In this document: positions 33,987 to 43,477 of the stretch, piece by piece | How the letters are laid out: each line of letters begins with the position of its first letter | Position numbering within the stretch: position 1 is the first letter of the stretch | NCBI RefSeq assembly: GCF_001494595.1 | Contig: NZ_LN929908.1 | Location: 1,897,716 to 1,961,715 of the forward strand | DNA: 64,000 bases | Source: Mycobacterium sp. M26 | GTDB taxonomy: Bacteria > Actinomycetota > Actinomycetes > Mycobacteriales > Mycobacteriaceae | Direction of reading: 5' to 3' | The notes under the pieces: model-generated | Databases searched by the model: none | What the model saw: the letters and a program-made list of their open reading frames with translations, nothing else | Told to the model about the DNA's origin: nothing | Made by a program: the position numbers and the translations under genes

Positions 33987-35464
33987 TGCTGACCCGTCTG
34001 GTGCGTGCGCAACTGGTGCTGTTCGGCATCGTGTCGATCGTCGGTGTGCTGGCGATGGCCTTCGTCTTCGTCCAGGTCCCGACGCTGCTCGGCCTGGGCC
34101 GCATCACCGTCACATTGCAATTGCCCAGTGGCGGCGGGCTGTACCGGTTCTCCAACGTCACCTACCGCGGTGTGCAGGTCGGCAAGGTGACCGCCCTGCG
34201 GCTGACCCCGCAGGGCGCCGAAGCAACGCTGTCACTGAACACCTCGCCCCCGATCCCTGCGAACCTGCGCGCTGAGGTGCACAGCGCCTCGGCGATCGGC
34301 GAACAGTACGTCGACCTGCGGCCGCTGACCGCCGCCGGGCCTTACCTTCGGAACGGTTCGGTCATCCCGGTCGGGCGCAGCACCGTCCCGCAGGCGGTCG
34401 GGCCCATGCTGGACAACGTCAGCGCGTTGGTCGGCAGCATCCCCGACGACAAACTCGCCGACCTGCTCGGCGAGGCCCACCGCGGGCTCAACGGAGCAGG
34501 CTATGACCTGGCCTCGCTGGTGGATTCCTCCGCTGCCATCGCCACCCGACTCGACGGTGTCGGGCCCCAGACCCGAAGCCTGATCGACGATTCCGTGCCG
34601 CTGCTGGATTCCCAGGTGGCCAGCGCGGAGTCGCTGGCGGTGTGGGCCCGTGGTCTGGCCGATGTCACCCAGACGGTGGCCGACGACGACGATCAGGTCC
34701 GGGCACTGTTGCGCACCGGTCCGGTGGCTGCCGATCAGGTAACCGGTCTGCTGAATGATCTCAAGCCGACGCTGCCGGTGCTGCTGGCGAACCTCGGTGC
34801 GGTCGGCCAGGTTCTGCTCACCTACAACGCCTCACTGGAACAGCTGCTCGTCCTGCTGCCACCGGTCATTGCGAGCACGCAGGGTTTCGGTCTGCCGACG
34901 AACAACCCGACTGGTCTGCCGGTGGGGGAATTCGCGATCACCCTCGGTGATCCGCCGCCGTGCACGGTGGGATTCCTGCCGCCCTCGTCCTGGCGGTCGC
35001 CGGCCGACACCACCACCCTGGACACCCCGGACGGCCTGTATTGCAAACTGCCGCAGGACTCTCCGATCGCGGTGCGGGGTGCGCGCAACTATCCGTGCAT
35101 GGGCAAGCCGGGCAAGCGGGCTCCCACCGTCGACATCTGCGACAGCGACCAGCCGTTCATCCCCACCGCGGTGCGCCAGCACGCCGTCGGCCCGTATCCG
35201 ATCGATCCGAACCTGATCGCACAGGGCATTCCGCCCGACAGCAGGGTCGAACCCGACCAGAACATCGTCGGACCCGGCACGGGAACTCCGTTGCCGCCCA
35301 ACGAGTCCGGCGTGCCCGCACCGGACCAACAGCCGCCGGTCTCGGTTGTTCCGTACAACCCGGCCACCGGCGGGTACGTCGCGCCCAGCGGGCGCCGCTT
35401 CGTCCAACAGGGTCTGGGCACACCGGCGCGGCCGGCCTCGTGGCGGGAGATGTTGCCGTGGTGA
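33986..35464 (+). CDS. mceF: MceF-type protein
   Basis: A 492-residue last Mce subunit. It has an N-terminal anchor helix, the MCE domain (RITVTLQLPSGGGLYRFSNV, VQVGKVTALRLTPQGAEATL, ASAIGEQYVDLRPL), a helical region, and a long Pro-rich C-terminus with paired cysteines (CTVGF, YCKLP, YPCMG, DICDSD) that may form disulfides outside the cell. ATG 33986 overlaps the mceE stop by one base (TGATG). It is the final gene of the operon, 8 bp before a convergent TetR gene. Substrate of the complex unknown. Confidence 0.92.
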   Translation: MLTRLVRAQLVLFGIVSIVGVLAMAFVFVQVPTLLGLGRITVTLQLPSGGGLYRFSNVTYRGVQVGKVTALRLTPQGAEATLSLNTSPPIPANLRAEVHSASAIGEQYVDLRPLTAAGPYLRNGSVIPVGRSTVPQAVGPMLDNVSALVGSIPDDKLADLLGEAHRGLNGAGYDLASLVDSSAAIATRLDGVGPQTRSLIDDSVPLLDSQVASAESLAVWARGLADVTQTVADDDDQVRALLRTGPVAADQVTGLLNDLKPTLPVLLANLGAVGQVLLTYNASLEQLLVLLPPVIASTQGFGLPTNNPTGLPVGEFAITLGDPPPCTVGFLPPSSWRSPADTTTLDTPDGLYCKLPQDSPIAVRGARNYPCMGKPGKRAPTVDICDSDQPFIPTAVRQHAVGPYPIDPNLIAQGIPPDSRVEPDQNIVGPGTGTPLPPNESGVPAPDQQPPVSVVPYNPATGGYVAPSGRRFVQQGLGTPARPASWREMLPW

Positions 35465-35472
35465 CCCGCGCC

Positions 35473-36084
35473 TCAGACGCCCGGGCTGTTCTCCCGCCAC
35501 AGCGGTGCCAACCCGGAACGAAGCAGGTTGACGCTGGAGAGCACCACCTCGCGCAGGTCGGTGGTGCAGCCGTCGCGGCCCCACTTCTCCACCGAGGCCA
35601 CCAAGGCCCCGGCCAGTGCGGCCGCGGCCACCTCGGCGACCAGGTCGATGTCGGGGATGTCGGTGTAGCGGGTGGTGATGAACTCGGTCAGCACCGCGGC
35701 GAACGAACCCTGCACCACCCGAAGGTGACCCGCCGCCTTGTCGCCGTCGATCAGGGTCGCCCGCAGCATCGCCGCCTGGCGGACGACCTCCAGATCGTGG
35801 GGGAAGCTGACCACGCTGCCGAGCACGGCATCGAACACCGACTCGGTGGCCGGCCGGCGGGCGAGCGCCTCGGCGAACCACTGCAGCTGCGTCTCGTAGT
35901 CCTGGAACAGCACGGCTTCCTTGGTGGGGAAGTGGCGGAAGAACGTGCGCTGGGTGACGCCTGCCTCCTCGGCCAGCTGGGCCACGGTCACGTTGGCGAA
36001 GCCGTCGCGGGCGAATCGTGCGAGTGCTACTTCGCGGAGGGTCTCATGCGTCGAGCGCCTGCGGCGCTCGTGCAGGTTCGTCAT
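35473..36084 (-). CDS. TetR/AcrR family regulator
   Basis: A 203-residue one-component repressor. The N-terminal HTH reads ALARFARDGFANVTVAQLAE, then EAGVTQRTFFRHFPTKEAVL; the C-terminal ligand domain is not assignable to a ligand. It is divergent from the PYROXD2-like gene (106 bp apart) and convergent with mceF, so it could control either unit. The minus strand has TAATGT (36094-36089) only a few bases before ATG 36084, suggesting a leaderless message. Confidence 0.9.
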   Translation of the reverse strand: MTNLHERRRRSTHETLREVALARFARDGFANVTVAQLAEEAGVTQRTFFRHFPTKEAVLFQDYETQLQWFAEALARRPATESVFDAVLGSVVSFPHDLEVVRQAAMLRATLIDGDKAAGHLRVVQGSFAAVLTEFITTRYTDIPDIDLVAEVAAAALAGALVASVEKWGRDGCTTDLREVVLSSVNLLRSGLAPLWRENSPGV

Positions 36085-36190
36085 TACGACATTATCGCAC
36101 AATCGTTTTCGCAAATCCCGGCACTAGCACTTCTCACACAGAAACCGGAATGAGCCGGAGTCTGGACCGACAAGTAAGGAGAGAGAACAC

Positions 36191-37759
36191 ATGACCGATT
36201 ACGACGCGATCGTCGTCGGTGGGGGCCACAACGGCCTGACCGCCGCGGTGATCCTGCAACGCGCGGGTCTTCGGACCCTGGTGCTCGAACAGAACACCTA
36301 TTCCGGCGGAATGGCGGCCACCGTCGAACTGATCAACGGCTTCCGTTACGAGATCGCCGGTTCGGTGCAGTTTCCCACCGCCCCCGAGGTGGCAGAGGCC
36401 CTCGAGTTGCACACGATTCCCCAGGTGCACGCCGAGGTGCAGTCGGTCAACATCGGCGAAGCGGGCGAGGAGCCGATGATCTTCTACAGCGACCCGATGA
36501 AGTATCTGATGCACCTGTCGGAGAAGCACGGCGACGACGCGGTGATGGGAATGGCCAAGACCCTGGAGTGGACCGTCGGGCCCGCCAAGGCGCTCGGCCG
36601 ATTCGAAGCGCGAACACCACCGAAGACCCTTGATGAGATGTATGCCTGTGCCGCAAACCAATCCGAGCGTCGGGCTATCCACGAGATGCTGTTCGGCACC
36701 GCAATGGACGTCATCGACCGCAACTTCCCCGACAAGGACAAGTTCGCCACCATCCGTGGCATGCTGGCCTTCCTCGCCATCAACTCCACCTACCGCGGCC
36801 CGTTCACTCCTGGCAGCGCAACATGTTTGGCCTTCGCGATGTGCGTGCCCGACGAGAGTGCCACCATGATGACCAAACTTGAAGGCGGCATCGGTGCGGT
36901 ATGTGAACACCTCAAGAATCTGCTGCTCACCACCGGCGGCCAGATCCGCTACCGTGCCAAGGTCGAACAGATCCTCGTCGAGGCCGACCGGGTCACCGGT
37001 GTGCGTCTGCACGACGGATCGGTGATCACCGCGCCGGTCGTGGTGTCCAATGTGTCCCCGGATGTGACGTTGACCGATCTGGTCGGCACCGAGAATCTGC
37101 CCGGGGAGTGGGTGATCCGGCTGTCCGGCCGCGACCACCGCGCGACCTTCATCCAGATGCACTTCGCGCTGGACGGTTTGCCGAAGTTCGCCGCACCGTA
37201 CGAACTGCTCAACGAGGACGGCATGCAGCAGTCCGTCGGGATCTTCGGAACCCCCGAAGAGCAACAGCGCCAATGGGAAATGGCCCGCGCCGGCTTCATC
37301 CCGGACAACCCGTCGCTGGGCATGCAGATCCCGTCGGTCAGCGATCCCGGGCTCGCTCCGCCGGGCAAGCACGCCGCCAGTGCCTACGCGTACGGATTCC
37401 CGGTGGCGGCCCCGCGTGAGCAGCACGGCAAGCTCAAGGAAGAGATGGCTCGTCGCGTGATCGACAAGATCACCAAGTTCGCGCCGAACTTCAAGGACAT
37501 CCAGATCCGCCACATCACCTTCGCGCCCTATCACATGCAGACGATGTTCGGCGCTCCCGACGGAGACTTCTGCCACGGGCTGCTGCAGCCGGAGCTGATG
37601 GGCCCGAATCGCCCGGGGCCCAAGGGTTTCCTGGACATGCCGTTGCCGATCGAGGGTCTCTACCTCGGTGGGGCCGGCTGCCACGGCGGGCCCGGCATCA
37701 CGTTCGTGCCGGGATACAACGCTGCGCATCAGGTGCTCGACGATCTGCAGACGTCATGA
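36191..37759 (+). CDS. PYROXD2/phytoene-dehydrogenase-like FAD oxidoreductase
   Basis: A 522-residue FAD-dependent oxidoreductase. The N-terminal Rossmann motif reads DAIVVGGGHNGLTAAVILQR, followed by LVLEQNTYSGGMAATVEL, and the C-terminal FAD segment is GLYLGGAGCHGGPGITFVPG. It belongs with the crtI-related NAD(P)/FAD proteins, but carotenoid genes are absent, so a carotenoid role is unlikely. The start follows AAGGAGAGAG, a strong RBS. It is translationally coupled to a ferredoxin (ATGA overlap), which may be its electron partner. Substrate unknown. Confidence 0.88.
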   Translation: MTDYDAIVVGGGHNGLTAAVILQRAGLRTLVLEQNTYSGGMAATVELINGFRYEIAGSVQFPTAPEVAEALELHTIPQVHAEVQSVNIGEAGEEPMIFYSDPMKYLMHLSEKHGDDAVMGMAKTLEWTVGPAKALGRFEARTPPKTLDEMYACAANQSERRAIHEMLFGTAMDVIDRNFPDKDKFATIRGMLAFLAINSTYRGPFTPGSATCLAFAMCVPDESATMMTKLEGGIGAVCEHLKNLLLTTGGQIRYRAKVEQILVEADRVTGVRLHDGSVITAPVVVSNVSPDVTLTDLVGTENLPGEWVIRLSGRDHRATFIQMHFALDGLPKFAAPYELLNEDGMQQSVGIFGTPEEQQRQWEMARAGFIPDNPSLGMQIPSVSDPGLAPPGKHAASAYAYGFPVAAPREQHGKLKEEMARRVIDKITKFAPNFKDIQIRHITFAPYHMQTMFGAPDGDFCHGLLQPELMGPNRPGPKGFLDMPLPIEGLYLGGAGCHGGPGITFVPGYNAAHQVLDDLQTS

Positions 37760-38085
37760 CCTACGTCATCGGCGAACCGTGTGTGGACATCCTCGACAAG
37801 GCATGTGTCGACGAGTGCCCGGTGGACTGCATCTACGAGGGGGAGCGGATGCTCTACATCCACCCCGAGGAATGTGTCGACTGTGCGGCGTGCGAACCCG
37901 CCTGCCCGGTCGAGGCGATCGTCTACTGCGAGGAGGCGCCCGACGACTGGCTGCCCTATGTGCAGGCCAATGCCGACTTCTTCGCCGATCTCGGGTCCCC
38001 GGGCGGGGCACGCTCACTCGGGAAGCAGGCGTGCGATCCGCCGCTGATCACCCAGCAGCCGCGCCGGGACACCGCCCACGGGTAA
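37756..38085 (+). CDS. 7Fe-type ferredoxin (FdxA/FdxC-like)
   Basis: A 109-residue ferredoxin with the cysteine pattern of a [3Fe-4S]/[4Fe-4S] protein: PCVDILDKACVDECPVDC near the N-terminus and EECVDCAACEPACPVEAI further on, with the usual C-terminal DWLPYVQANADFF. It carries electrons between redox enzymes. It overlaps the preceding FAD enzyme by 4 bp, implying a functional pair. The gene ends 9 bp before a convergent FMN enzyme. Confidence 0.94.
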   Translation: MTYVIGEPCVDILDKACVDECPVDCIYEGERMLYIHPEECVDCAACEPACPVEAIVYCEEAPDDWLPYVQANADFFADLGSPGGARSLGKQACDPPLITQQPRRDTAHG

Positions 38086-38094
38086 GTCGGTAGC

Positions 38095-39675
38095 TCAGCG
38101 GAATTCGTCGGCGCTGGCCTCGATCCAGTCCGATAGCCACGCCTCGGGGGCGTCCTCGAGGAGCTCACCCGGCATCAGCCAGTCGTAGATCTCGGCATAG
38201 GTCCGGGTGCGCTGACCCTCGATGCGGCGGTTGAGCATCGAAGGTTCCAACTGGTCGAAGCCGTCGAGCCCCATCGAGGCGACGATCTGGGCCGCGCTGG
38301 CCACCGTCGCCTGCTGGAAGTTGGCGACGCGGTCGATCTTGTCCGGCACGTACAGGGCGCGGGCCAGTCCCGGGTCCTGGGTGGCCACCCCGGTCGGGCA
38401 GCGGTTGGTGTTGCATTTCATCGCCTGGATGCAGCCCAGGGCGAACATCATGGCGCGTGCGGACAGGGTGAAGTCGGCGCCCTGGCAGATGCGGGTCACA
38501 ATGTCGACGCCGCTGGCCACCTTGCCCGATGCGCCCACCCGGATGTGCGGCCGCAGGCCGGTGCCCACCAGGCAGTTGTGCACCAGCATCAGGCCCTCGG
38601 TCAGCGGCATGCCGACGTGGTCCTCGAATTCCTGTGGGGCGGCGCCGGTGCCACCCTCGGAGCCGTCGACGATGACGAAATCCGGGGTGATGCCGGTCTT
38701 GAGCATGCCCTTGCAGATCGACAGGAACTCGGTGCGCGCCCCGACGCACAACTTGAAGCCGATGGGTTTGCCGCCGGACAGGCTGCGCAGGGTGGCGATG
38801 AAGTGCATCATCTCGACGGGGTTGTGGAATGCGGTGTGTGCCGGCGGTGACACCACGGTCTGGCCCTGCGGGACACCGCGTGTTGCGGCGATCTCGGCGC
38901 TCACCTTCGCACCGGGCAGCACCCCGCCCAGGCCGGGTTTGGCGCCCTGGGAGAGTTTGATCGAGATGGCCTTGACCGACGGCAGCGCCGCCTTCTCCTT
39001 GAACTTCACCGCATCGAAGTGCCCGTCGGCGTCGCGGCAGCCGAAGTAGCCGGAGCCGATCTCCCAGATCAGGTCGCCGCCGTGGGTGAGGTGGTAGGGG
39101 CTGATCGCGCCCTCGCCGGTGTCATGGGCGAACCCGCCACGGGCCGCGCCACCGTTGAGTGCCTCGATGGCATTGCCGGACAGCGCCCCGAAACTCATCG
39201 CCGACACGTTGAACAGTGCGATGTCATACGGCTGCGCGCAGTCCGGGCCGCCGAGACGCACCCGCGGGTTCAGCTCGGTCGCGGTCCTGGCCCGCAGGGA
39301 GTGCCGCAGGAACTCGTAGCCCAGGCCGTACACATTGCGTTCGGTGCCGAACGGCTCATCGCTCTTGATGCCCTTGGCCCGTTCGTAGACCATGTCGCGG
39401 GTTTCCCGGTCGAACGGGCTGGCCTCGGTGTTCGACTCGATGAAGTACTGCCGGATCTCCGGGCGCAGCAGCTCGGCCAGGAAACGGGCATGGCCCAGGA
39501 TGGGGAAGGCCCGCAAGATCGTGTGCTTGGTCTGCAGGACGTCCCAGGTGCCGAGCCCGGCCAGGGCCGCGACGACGGCGGCCAGAATCCACCACCACGG
39601 GCTGACGAACACGGCGAGCAGTGCCGCGGCCAGCGCCGCCACCCATACTGCTGCGACGGCGAGGGCTCTGAGCAT
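38095..39675 (-). CDS. FMN-binding glutamate-synthase-family protein with N-terminal membrane helices
   Basis: A 526-residue protein with two hydrophobic helices in the first 45 residues (AVAAVWVAALAAALLAVFVS and WILAAVVAALAGLG) and a glutamate-synthase central/FMN domain. Motifs include AMSFGALSGNAIEALNGGA, IEIGSGYFGCRD-like text (IWEIGSGYFGCRD), SIKLSQGAKPGLGGVLPGAK, VIVDGSEGGTGAAPQEFED and CNTNRCPTGVATQDP, whose cysteines resemble the Fe-S region of GltB. It lacks the amidotransferase domain, so it is not a complete glutamate synthase; YerD-like proteins share this layout. It is divergent from pheS. Function unknown. Confidence 0.87.
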   Translation of the reverse strand: MLRALAVAAVWVAALAAALLAVFVSPWWWILAAVVAALAGLGTWDVLQTKHTILRAFPILGHARFLAELLRPEIRQYFIESNTEASPFDRETRDMVYERAKGIKSDEPFGTERNVYGLGYEFLRHSLRARTATELNPRVRLGGPDCAQPYDIALFNVSAMSFGALSGNAIEALNGGAARGGFAHDTGEGAISPYHLTHGGDLIWEIGSGYFGCRDADGHFDAVKFKEKAALPSVKAISIKLSQGAKPGLGGVLPGAKVSAEIAATRGVPQGQTVVSPPAHTAFHNPVEMMHFIATLRSLSGGKPIGFKLCVGARTEFLSICKGMLKTGITPDFVIVDGSEGGTGAAPQEFEDHVGMPLTEGLMLVHNCLVGTGLRPHIRVGASGKVASGVDIVTRICQGADFTLSARAMMFALGCIQAMKCNTNRCPTGVATQDPGLARALYVPDKIDRVANFQQATVASAAQIVASMGLDGFDQLEPSMLNRRIEGQRTRTYAEIYDWLMPGELLEDAPEAWLSDWIEASADEFR

Positions 39676-39697
39676 CGGACATCCTCGGGCAGTGCAA

Positions 39698-39761
39698 CCC
39701 GGCCGCCGGCGGCCGGCCGGGCGAAATGCCCGCGAAGCGTCATTCTGGCATCACCTATGAT
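39698..39761 (+). promoter_or_regulatory. pheST promoter region
   Basis: A consensus-like -10, TATGAT, lies at 39756-39761, giving a predicted mRNA start near 39768 and a leader of about 55 bases. A GC-rich hairpin-forming stretch (39698-39721, containing GGCCGCCGGCGGCC) lies further upstream. No leader peptide or T-box-like element was recognised. Confidence 0.5.
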
Positions 39762-39822
39762 CGGCACTTGCGTCACACCCGTGCCGCGCCCCAAGCCTGC
39801 TAGCCAAGGAGAGTCTCGCCGC

Positions 39823-40869
39823 GTGGGTGAGCAAGCCGCCGACCTGCTGTCTCAGGACTCGCTGACCGACGCCGTCAGCGCGGCCCGCCAGGCGTTCAGC
39901 CAGGCCGGCGACCTCGACGCGCTGGCCAAGGCCAAGACCGAGCACCTGGGTGACCGCGCCCCGCTCGCCCTGGCCCGCCAGGCACTGGCCTCGCTGCCCA
40001 AGGAAGACCGCGCCGACGCCGGCAAGCGCGTCAACATCGCGCGCACCGACGCCCAGCAGAGCTATGACGACCGCCTGGCCGTCCTGCGCGCCGAGCGTGA
40101 CGCCGCGGTCCTGGTGGCCGAGTCCATCGACGTCACGCTGCCGTCCACCCGCCAGCCCCTCGGCGCCCGGCATCCGATCACGATCCTCGCCGAGCACATC
40201 GCCGACACGTTCGTGGCCATGGGCTGGGAGCTGGCCGAGGGCCCCGAGGTCGAGACCGAGCAGTTCAACTTCGACGCGCTGAACTTCCCGCCGGACCACC
40301 CGGCCCGCAGCGAGTCCGACACCTTCCACATCGCCCCGGAAGGGTCGCGCCAACTACTGCGCACCCACACTTCGCCGGTGCAGGTGCGCACCCTGCTGGA
40401 CCGGGAGCTGCCGGTATACATCGTCTCGATCGGCCGGACCTTCCGCACCGACGAACTGGACTCCACCCACACCCCGGTGTTCCACCAGGTGGAGGGGCTG
40501 GCGGTGGACCGCGGTCTGACGATGGCCCACCTGCGCGGCACGCTGGACGCCTTCGCCCGCTCGGAGTTCGGGCCGACGGCCCGCACCCGCATGCGGCCGC
40601 ACTTCTTTCCGTTCACCGAGCCGTCGGCCGAGGTCGACATCTGGTTCCCGAACAAGAAGGGCGGCCCCGGCTGGGTCGAATGGGGTGGCTGCGGCATGGT
40701 CAATCCGAATGTGTTGCGCGCCGCCGGGATCGACCCGGAGGTCTACTCCGGGTTCGCCTTCGGAATGGGTCTTGAGCGAACTCTGCAGTTCCGCAACGGA
40801 ATTCCCGACATGCGTGACATGGTCGAGGGTGATGTCCGGTTCTCCCTGCCGTTCGGAGTCGGTGTCTGA
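39823..40869 (+). CDS. pheS: Phenylalanyl-tRNA synthetase alpha subunit
   Basis: A 348-residue class II synthetase subunit that activates phenylalanine. An N-terminal coiled coil is followed by the catalytic core: LPSTRQPLGARHPITILAEH, TEQFNFDALNFPPDHPARSE, LLRTHTSPVQVRTLLD, GRTFRTDELDSTHTPVFHQV (motif 2), RMRPHFFPFTEPSAEVDIWF and GFAFGMGLERTLQFRNGI (motif 3). The start is GTG 39823 after AAGGAGAG (39806-39813). The frame is open far upstream, across the divergent gene, but that is not coding. It overlaps pheT by one base. Confidence 0.97.
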   Translation: MGEQAADLLSQDSLTDAVSAARQAFSQAGDLDALAKAKTEHLGDRAPLALARQALASLPKEDRADAGKRVNIARTDAQQSYDDRLAVLRAERDAAVLVAESIDVTLPSTRQPLGARHPITILAEHIADTFVAMGWELAEGPEVETEQFNFDALNFPPDHPARSESDTFHIAPEGSRQLLRTHTSPVQVRTLLDRELPVYIVSIGRTFRTDELDSTHTPVFHQVEGLAVDRGLTMAHLRGTLDAFARSEFGPTARTRMRPHFFPFTEPSAEVDIWFPNKKGGPGWVEWGGCGMVNPNVLRAAGIDPEVYSGFAFGMGLERTLQFRNGIPDMRDMVEGDVRFSLPFGVGV

Positions 40870-43361
40870 TGCGTCTTCCCTACAGCTGGCTGCGTGAGGT
40901 CGTCCAGCGCGGTGCCCCCGGCTGGGATGTCGAGCCGCACGATCTGGAGCAGGCCCTGATCCGGGTCGGGCATGAGGTCGAGGACATCATCACCCTGGGA
41001 CCGGTGAGCGGGCCGCTGACGATGGGTCGCGTGACCGCGATCGAAGAGCTGACCGAGTTCAAGAAGCCGATCCGGGCATGCAAGGTCGATGTCGGTGAGG
41101 CCGAGGACCGCGACATCGTCTGTGGCGCAACCAACTTCGCCGTCGGAGATCTGGTCGCCGTTGCGCTGCCGGGTACCACGCTGCCCGGCGACTTCCACAT
41201 CGCCAGCCGTAAGACCTACGGTCGGCTCTCGGACGGCATGATCTGCTCGGCCGCCGAACTCGGCCTGGGTGCCGACCATTCGGGCATCATGGTGTTCCCG
41301 CCCGGGACCGCGGAGCCGGGTGCCGACGCCGCCGCGGTGCTGGGCCTGGATGACGTGGTGTTCGACCTGGCCGTCACCCCGGATCGCGGCTACTGCATGT
41401 CGGTGCGCGGCATCGCCCGCGAAATCGCCTGCGCCTACGACCTGGACTATGTCGATCCCGCCGACGTTCCGGCGCTACCGGTCGAGGGGCCCGCGCTCGG
41501 TGTGACCATCGCCCCGGGTACCGGAGTCAGCCGGTTCGCCCTGCGTCCGGTCACCGGCATCGACCCGAAGGCATTGTCGCCGTGGTGGTTACGGCGACGG
41601 TTGCTGCTCTCGGGGATCCGGCCGATCTCGCCGGCGGTCGACGTCACCAACTACGTGATGCTCGAGCTCGGCCACCCGATGCACGCCCACGACAGCAGCC
41701 GCATCCACGGCGACTTCGCCGTGCGCTTCGCCGAGCCGGGGGAGACCGTGGTCACCCTGGACGACATCACCCGCACCCTGGACCCCGGTGACGTCCTGAT
41801 CGTCGACGATGTGGCCACCGCGGCCATCGGCGGCGTGATGGGTGCGGGCACCACCGAAATCGACGACGACTCCACCGACGTGCTGCTGGAAGCCGCGGTG
41901 TGGGATCCGGCCGCGGTGTCACGCACCATCCGCCGGCTGCACCTGGTCAGCGAGGCGGGCCGCCGCTACGAGCGGTCGGTGGATCCGGCGATCTCGGTGG
42001 CCGCGCTGGACCGCTGTGCGGGGCTGCTGGCCGAGATTGCCGGTGGCACAGTGCAACCGCGGCTGACCGACTGGCGTGGCGACCCGCCGCGACAGGACTG
42101 GTCGCCCGCGCCGGTGCGGATGCGCTTCGACCTGCCCGACCAGATGGCGGGTGTCGAGTACGAGCCGGGCGCCGCAGTGAACCGGCTGACCCAGGTCGGC
42201 GCCGACGTCGTGGAGGATGACGCGGATCCGGCGATCCTGGTCGTCACCCCACCGAGCTGGCGTCCGGATCTGGTGCAGCCCGCCGACCTGGTCGAGGAAG
42301 TACTGCGGCTGGAAGGCCTGGACAAGATTCCGTCGGTGCTGCCGACCGCGCCTGCCGGACGGGGCCTGACCGTGACGCAGAAGCGCCGCCGCGCCGTGGG
42401 TAAGTCGCTGGCGCTCTCGGGCTATGTCGAGGTGCTGCCGACCCCGTTCCTGCCCGCCGGCATCTTCGATGTCTGGGGGCTGGCGGCTGATGACCCCAGG
42501 CGGGCCACCACCTCGGTGCTCAACCCGCTGGAGGCCGAGCGGCCGCACCTGGCCACCACGCTGCTGCCGGCGCTGCTGGAAGCGTTGTCCCGCAACGTGT
42601 CCCGGGGCTTCTCCGACGTCGCGCTGTTCTCCATCGCCCAGGTGGTGCAGCCGACCGCCGACACCGGCGCCGTCGAGTTGATCCCGACCCATCGACGGCC
42701 CACCGATGAGGAGATCGCCTCGCTCAACGCGTCGCTGCCGCATCAGCCGGTGCATGTCGGCGCGGTGCTGAGCGGTTTGCGGGAGCCACGCGGTCCGTGG
42801 GGGCCCGGCCGGCCCGTGGAAGCGGCCGATGCCTTCGAGGCGGTACGGGTCATCGCGCGCGCCTGCGGTGTCGAGGTGACGCTGCGGGCGGCCCAGCATC
42901 TGCCGTGGCATCCCGGCCGGTGCGCCGAGGTCCTGGTCGACGGCCACGTCGTGGGCTACGCCGGTCAGTTGCATCCCGCGGTCGTCGAGCGTGCCGGGTT
43001 GCCGAAGGGCACCTGCGCGGTGGAGGTGAACCTCGACCTAGTGCCGATCACCGAGACGCTGCCCGCGCCGCGGGTGTCGCCGTTCCCGGCGGTGTTCCAG
43101 GACGTGAGCCTGGTAGTCGGTGCCGATGTCGCTGCCCAGGACGTGGTCGATGCGGTGCGCGACGGTGCCGGCGAGCTACTGGAAGATGTCGCACTGTTCG
43201 ACGTCTACACCGGGCCGCAGATCGGGGAGGGCCGCAAGTCGCTGACGCTGGCGCTTCGTTTCCGGGCCGCTGATCGCACGCTGACCGAGGACGAGGCCAG
43301 CGCCGCCCGCGACGCCGCCGTGGCCGCCGCACAGCGCCTCGGAGCCGAACTGCGGGCCTGA
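40869..43361 (+). CDS. pheT: Phenylalanyl-tRNA synthetase beta subunit
   Basis: An 830-residue beta subunit. It has an N-terminal domain, an EMAP/OB tRNA-binding domain (KVDVGEAEDRDIVCGATNFA), a B3/B4 editing-type domain (SVRGIAREIACAYDL), B5, the inactive class II core (LPTPFLPAGIFDVWG) and the C-terminal anticodon-binding FDX-ACB fold (SPFPAVFQDVSLVVGADVAA, SLTLALRFRAADRTLTEDE). It pairs with PheS as an alpha2-beta2 enzyme. The ATG overlaps the pheS TGA. Confidence 0.97.
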   Translation: MRLPYSWLREVVQRGAPGWDVEPHDLEQALIRVGHEVEDIITLGPVSGPLTMGRVTAIEELTEFKKPIRACKVDVGEAEDRDIVCGATNFAVGDLVAVALPGTTLPGDFHIASRKTYGRLSDGMICSAAELGLGADHSGIMVFPPGTAEPGADAAAVLGLDDVVFDLAVTPDRGYCMSVRGIAREIACAYDLDYVDPADVPALPVEGPALGVTIAPGTGVSRFALRPVTGIDPKALSPWWLRRRLLLSGIRPISPAVDVTNYVMLELGHPMHAHDSSRIHGDFAVRFAEPGETVVTLDDITRTLDPGDVLIVDDVATAAIGGVMGAGTTEIDDDSTDVLLEAAVWDPAAVSRTIRRLHLVSEAGRRYERSVDPAISVAALDRCAGLLAEIAGGTVQPRLTDWRGDPPRQDWSPAPVRMRFDLPDQMAGVEYEPGAAVNRLTQVGADVVEDDADPAILVVTPPSWRPDLVQPADLVEEVLRLEGLDKIPSVLPTAPAGRGLTVTQKRRRAVGKSLALSGYVEVLPTPFLPAGIFDVWGLAADDPRRATTSVLNPLEAERPHLATTLLPALLEALSRNVSRGFSDVALFSIAQVVQPTADTGAVELIPTHRRPTDEEIASLNASLPHQPVHVGAVLSGLREPRGPWGPGRPVEAADAFEAVRVIARACGVEVTLRAAQHLPWHPGRCAEVLVDGHVVGYAGQLHPAVVERAGLPKGTCAVEVNLDLVPITETLPAPRVSPFPAVFQDVSLVVGADVAAQDVVDAVRDGAGELLEDVALFDVYTGPQIGEGRKSLTLALRFRAADRTLTEDEASAARDAAVAAAQRLGAELRA

Positions 43362-43477
43362 CCGCGCTCCCACTGCCGCCCAAACCAACGTTTGGCTGCA
43401 CTTTCTCGGGTAGATCCCGACATTTCGTCGATCTCGCCGCGATACTCAGGGTCTCGTCCAGACACAGGGGGCCGCGG

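Noticed and set aside
36191..37759. A carotenoid (crtI) desaturase
   Set aside because: Only the FAD fold is shared; no crtB, crtE or other carotenoid gene is present and it is coupled to a ferredoxin.
39019..39822. A pheS start far upstream (frame open from 39019)
   Set aside because: That stretch is antisense to the FMN enzyme and crosses the pheS promoter; the PheS N-terminus and a good RBS are at 39823.
39676..39822. A T-box or attenuator leader peptide upstream of pheST
   Set aside because: The leader after the TATGAT is only about 55 bases and contains no Phe-rich mini-ORF or T-box sequence.
43362..43477. A small gene in the pheT-membrane protein gap
   Set aside because: No frame with a credible start and RBS; nothing recognisable in these 116 bp.
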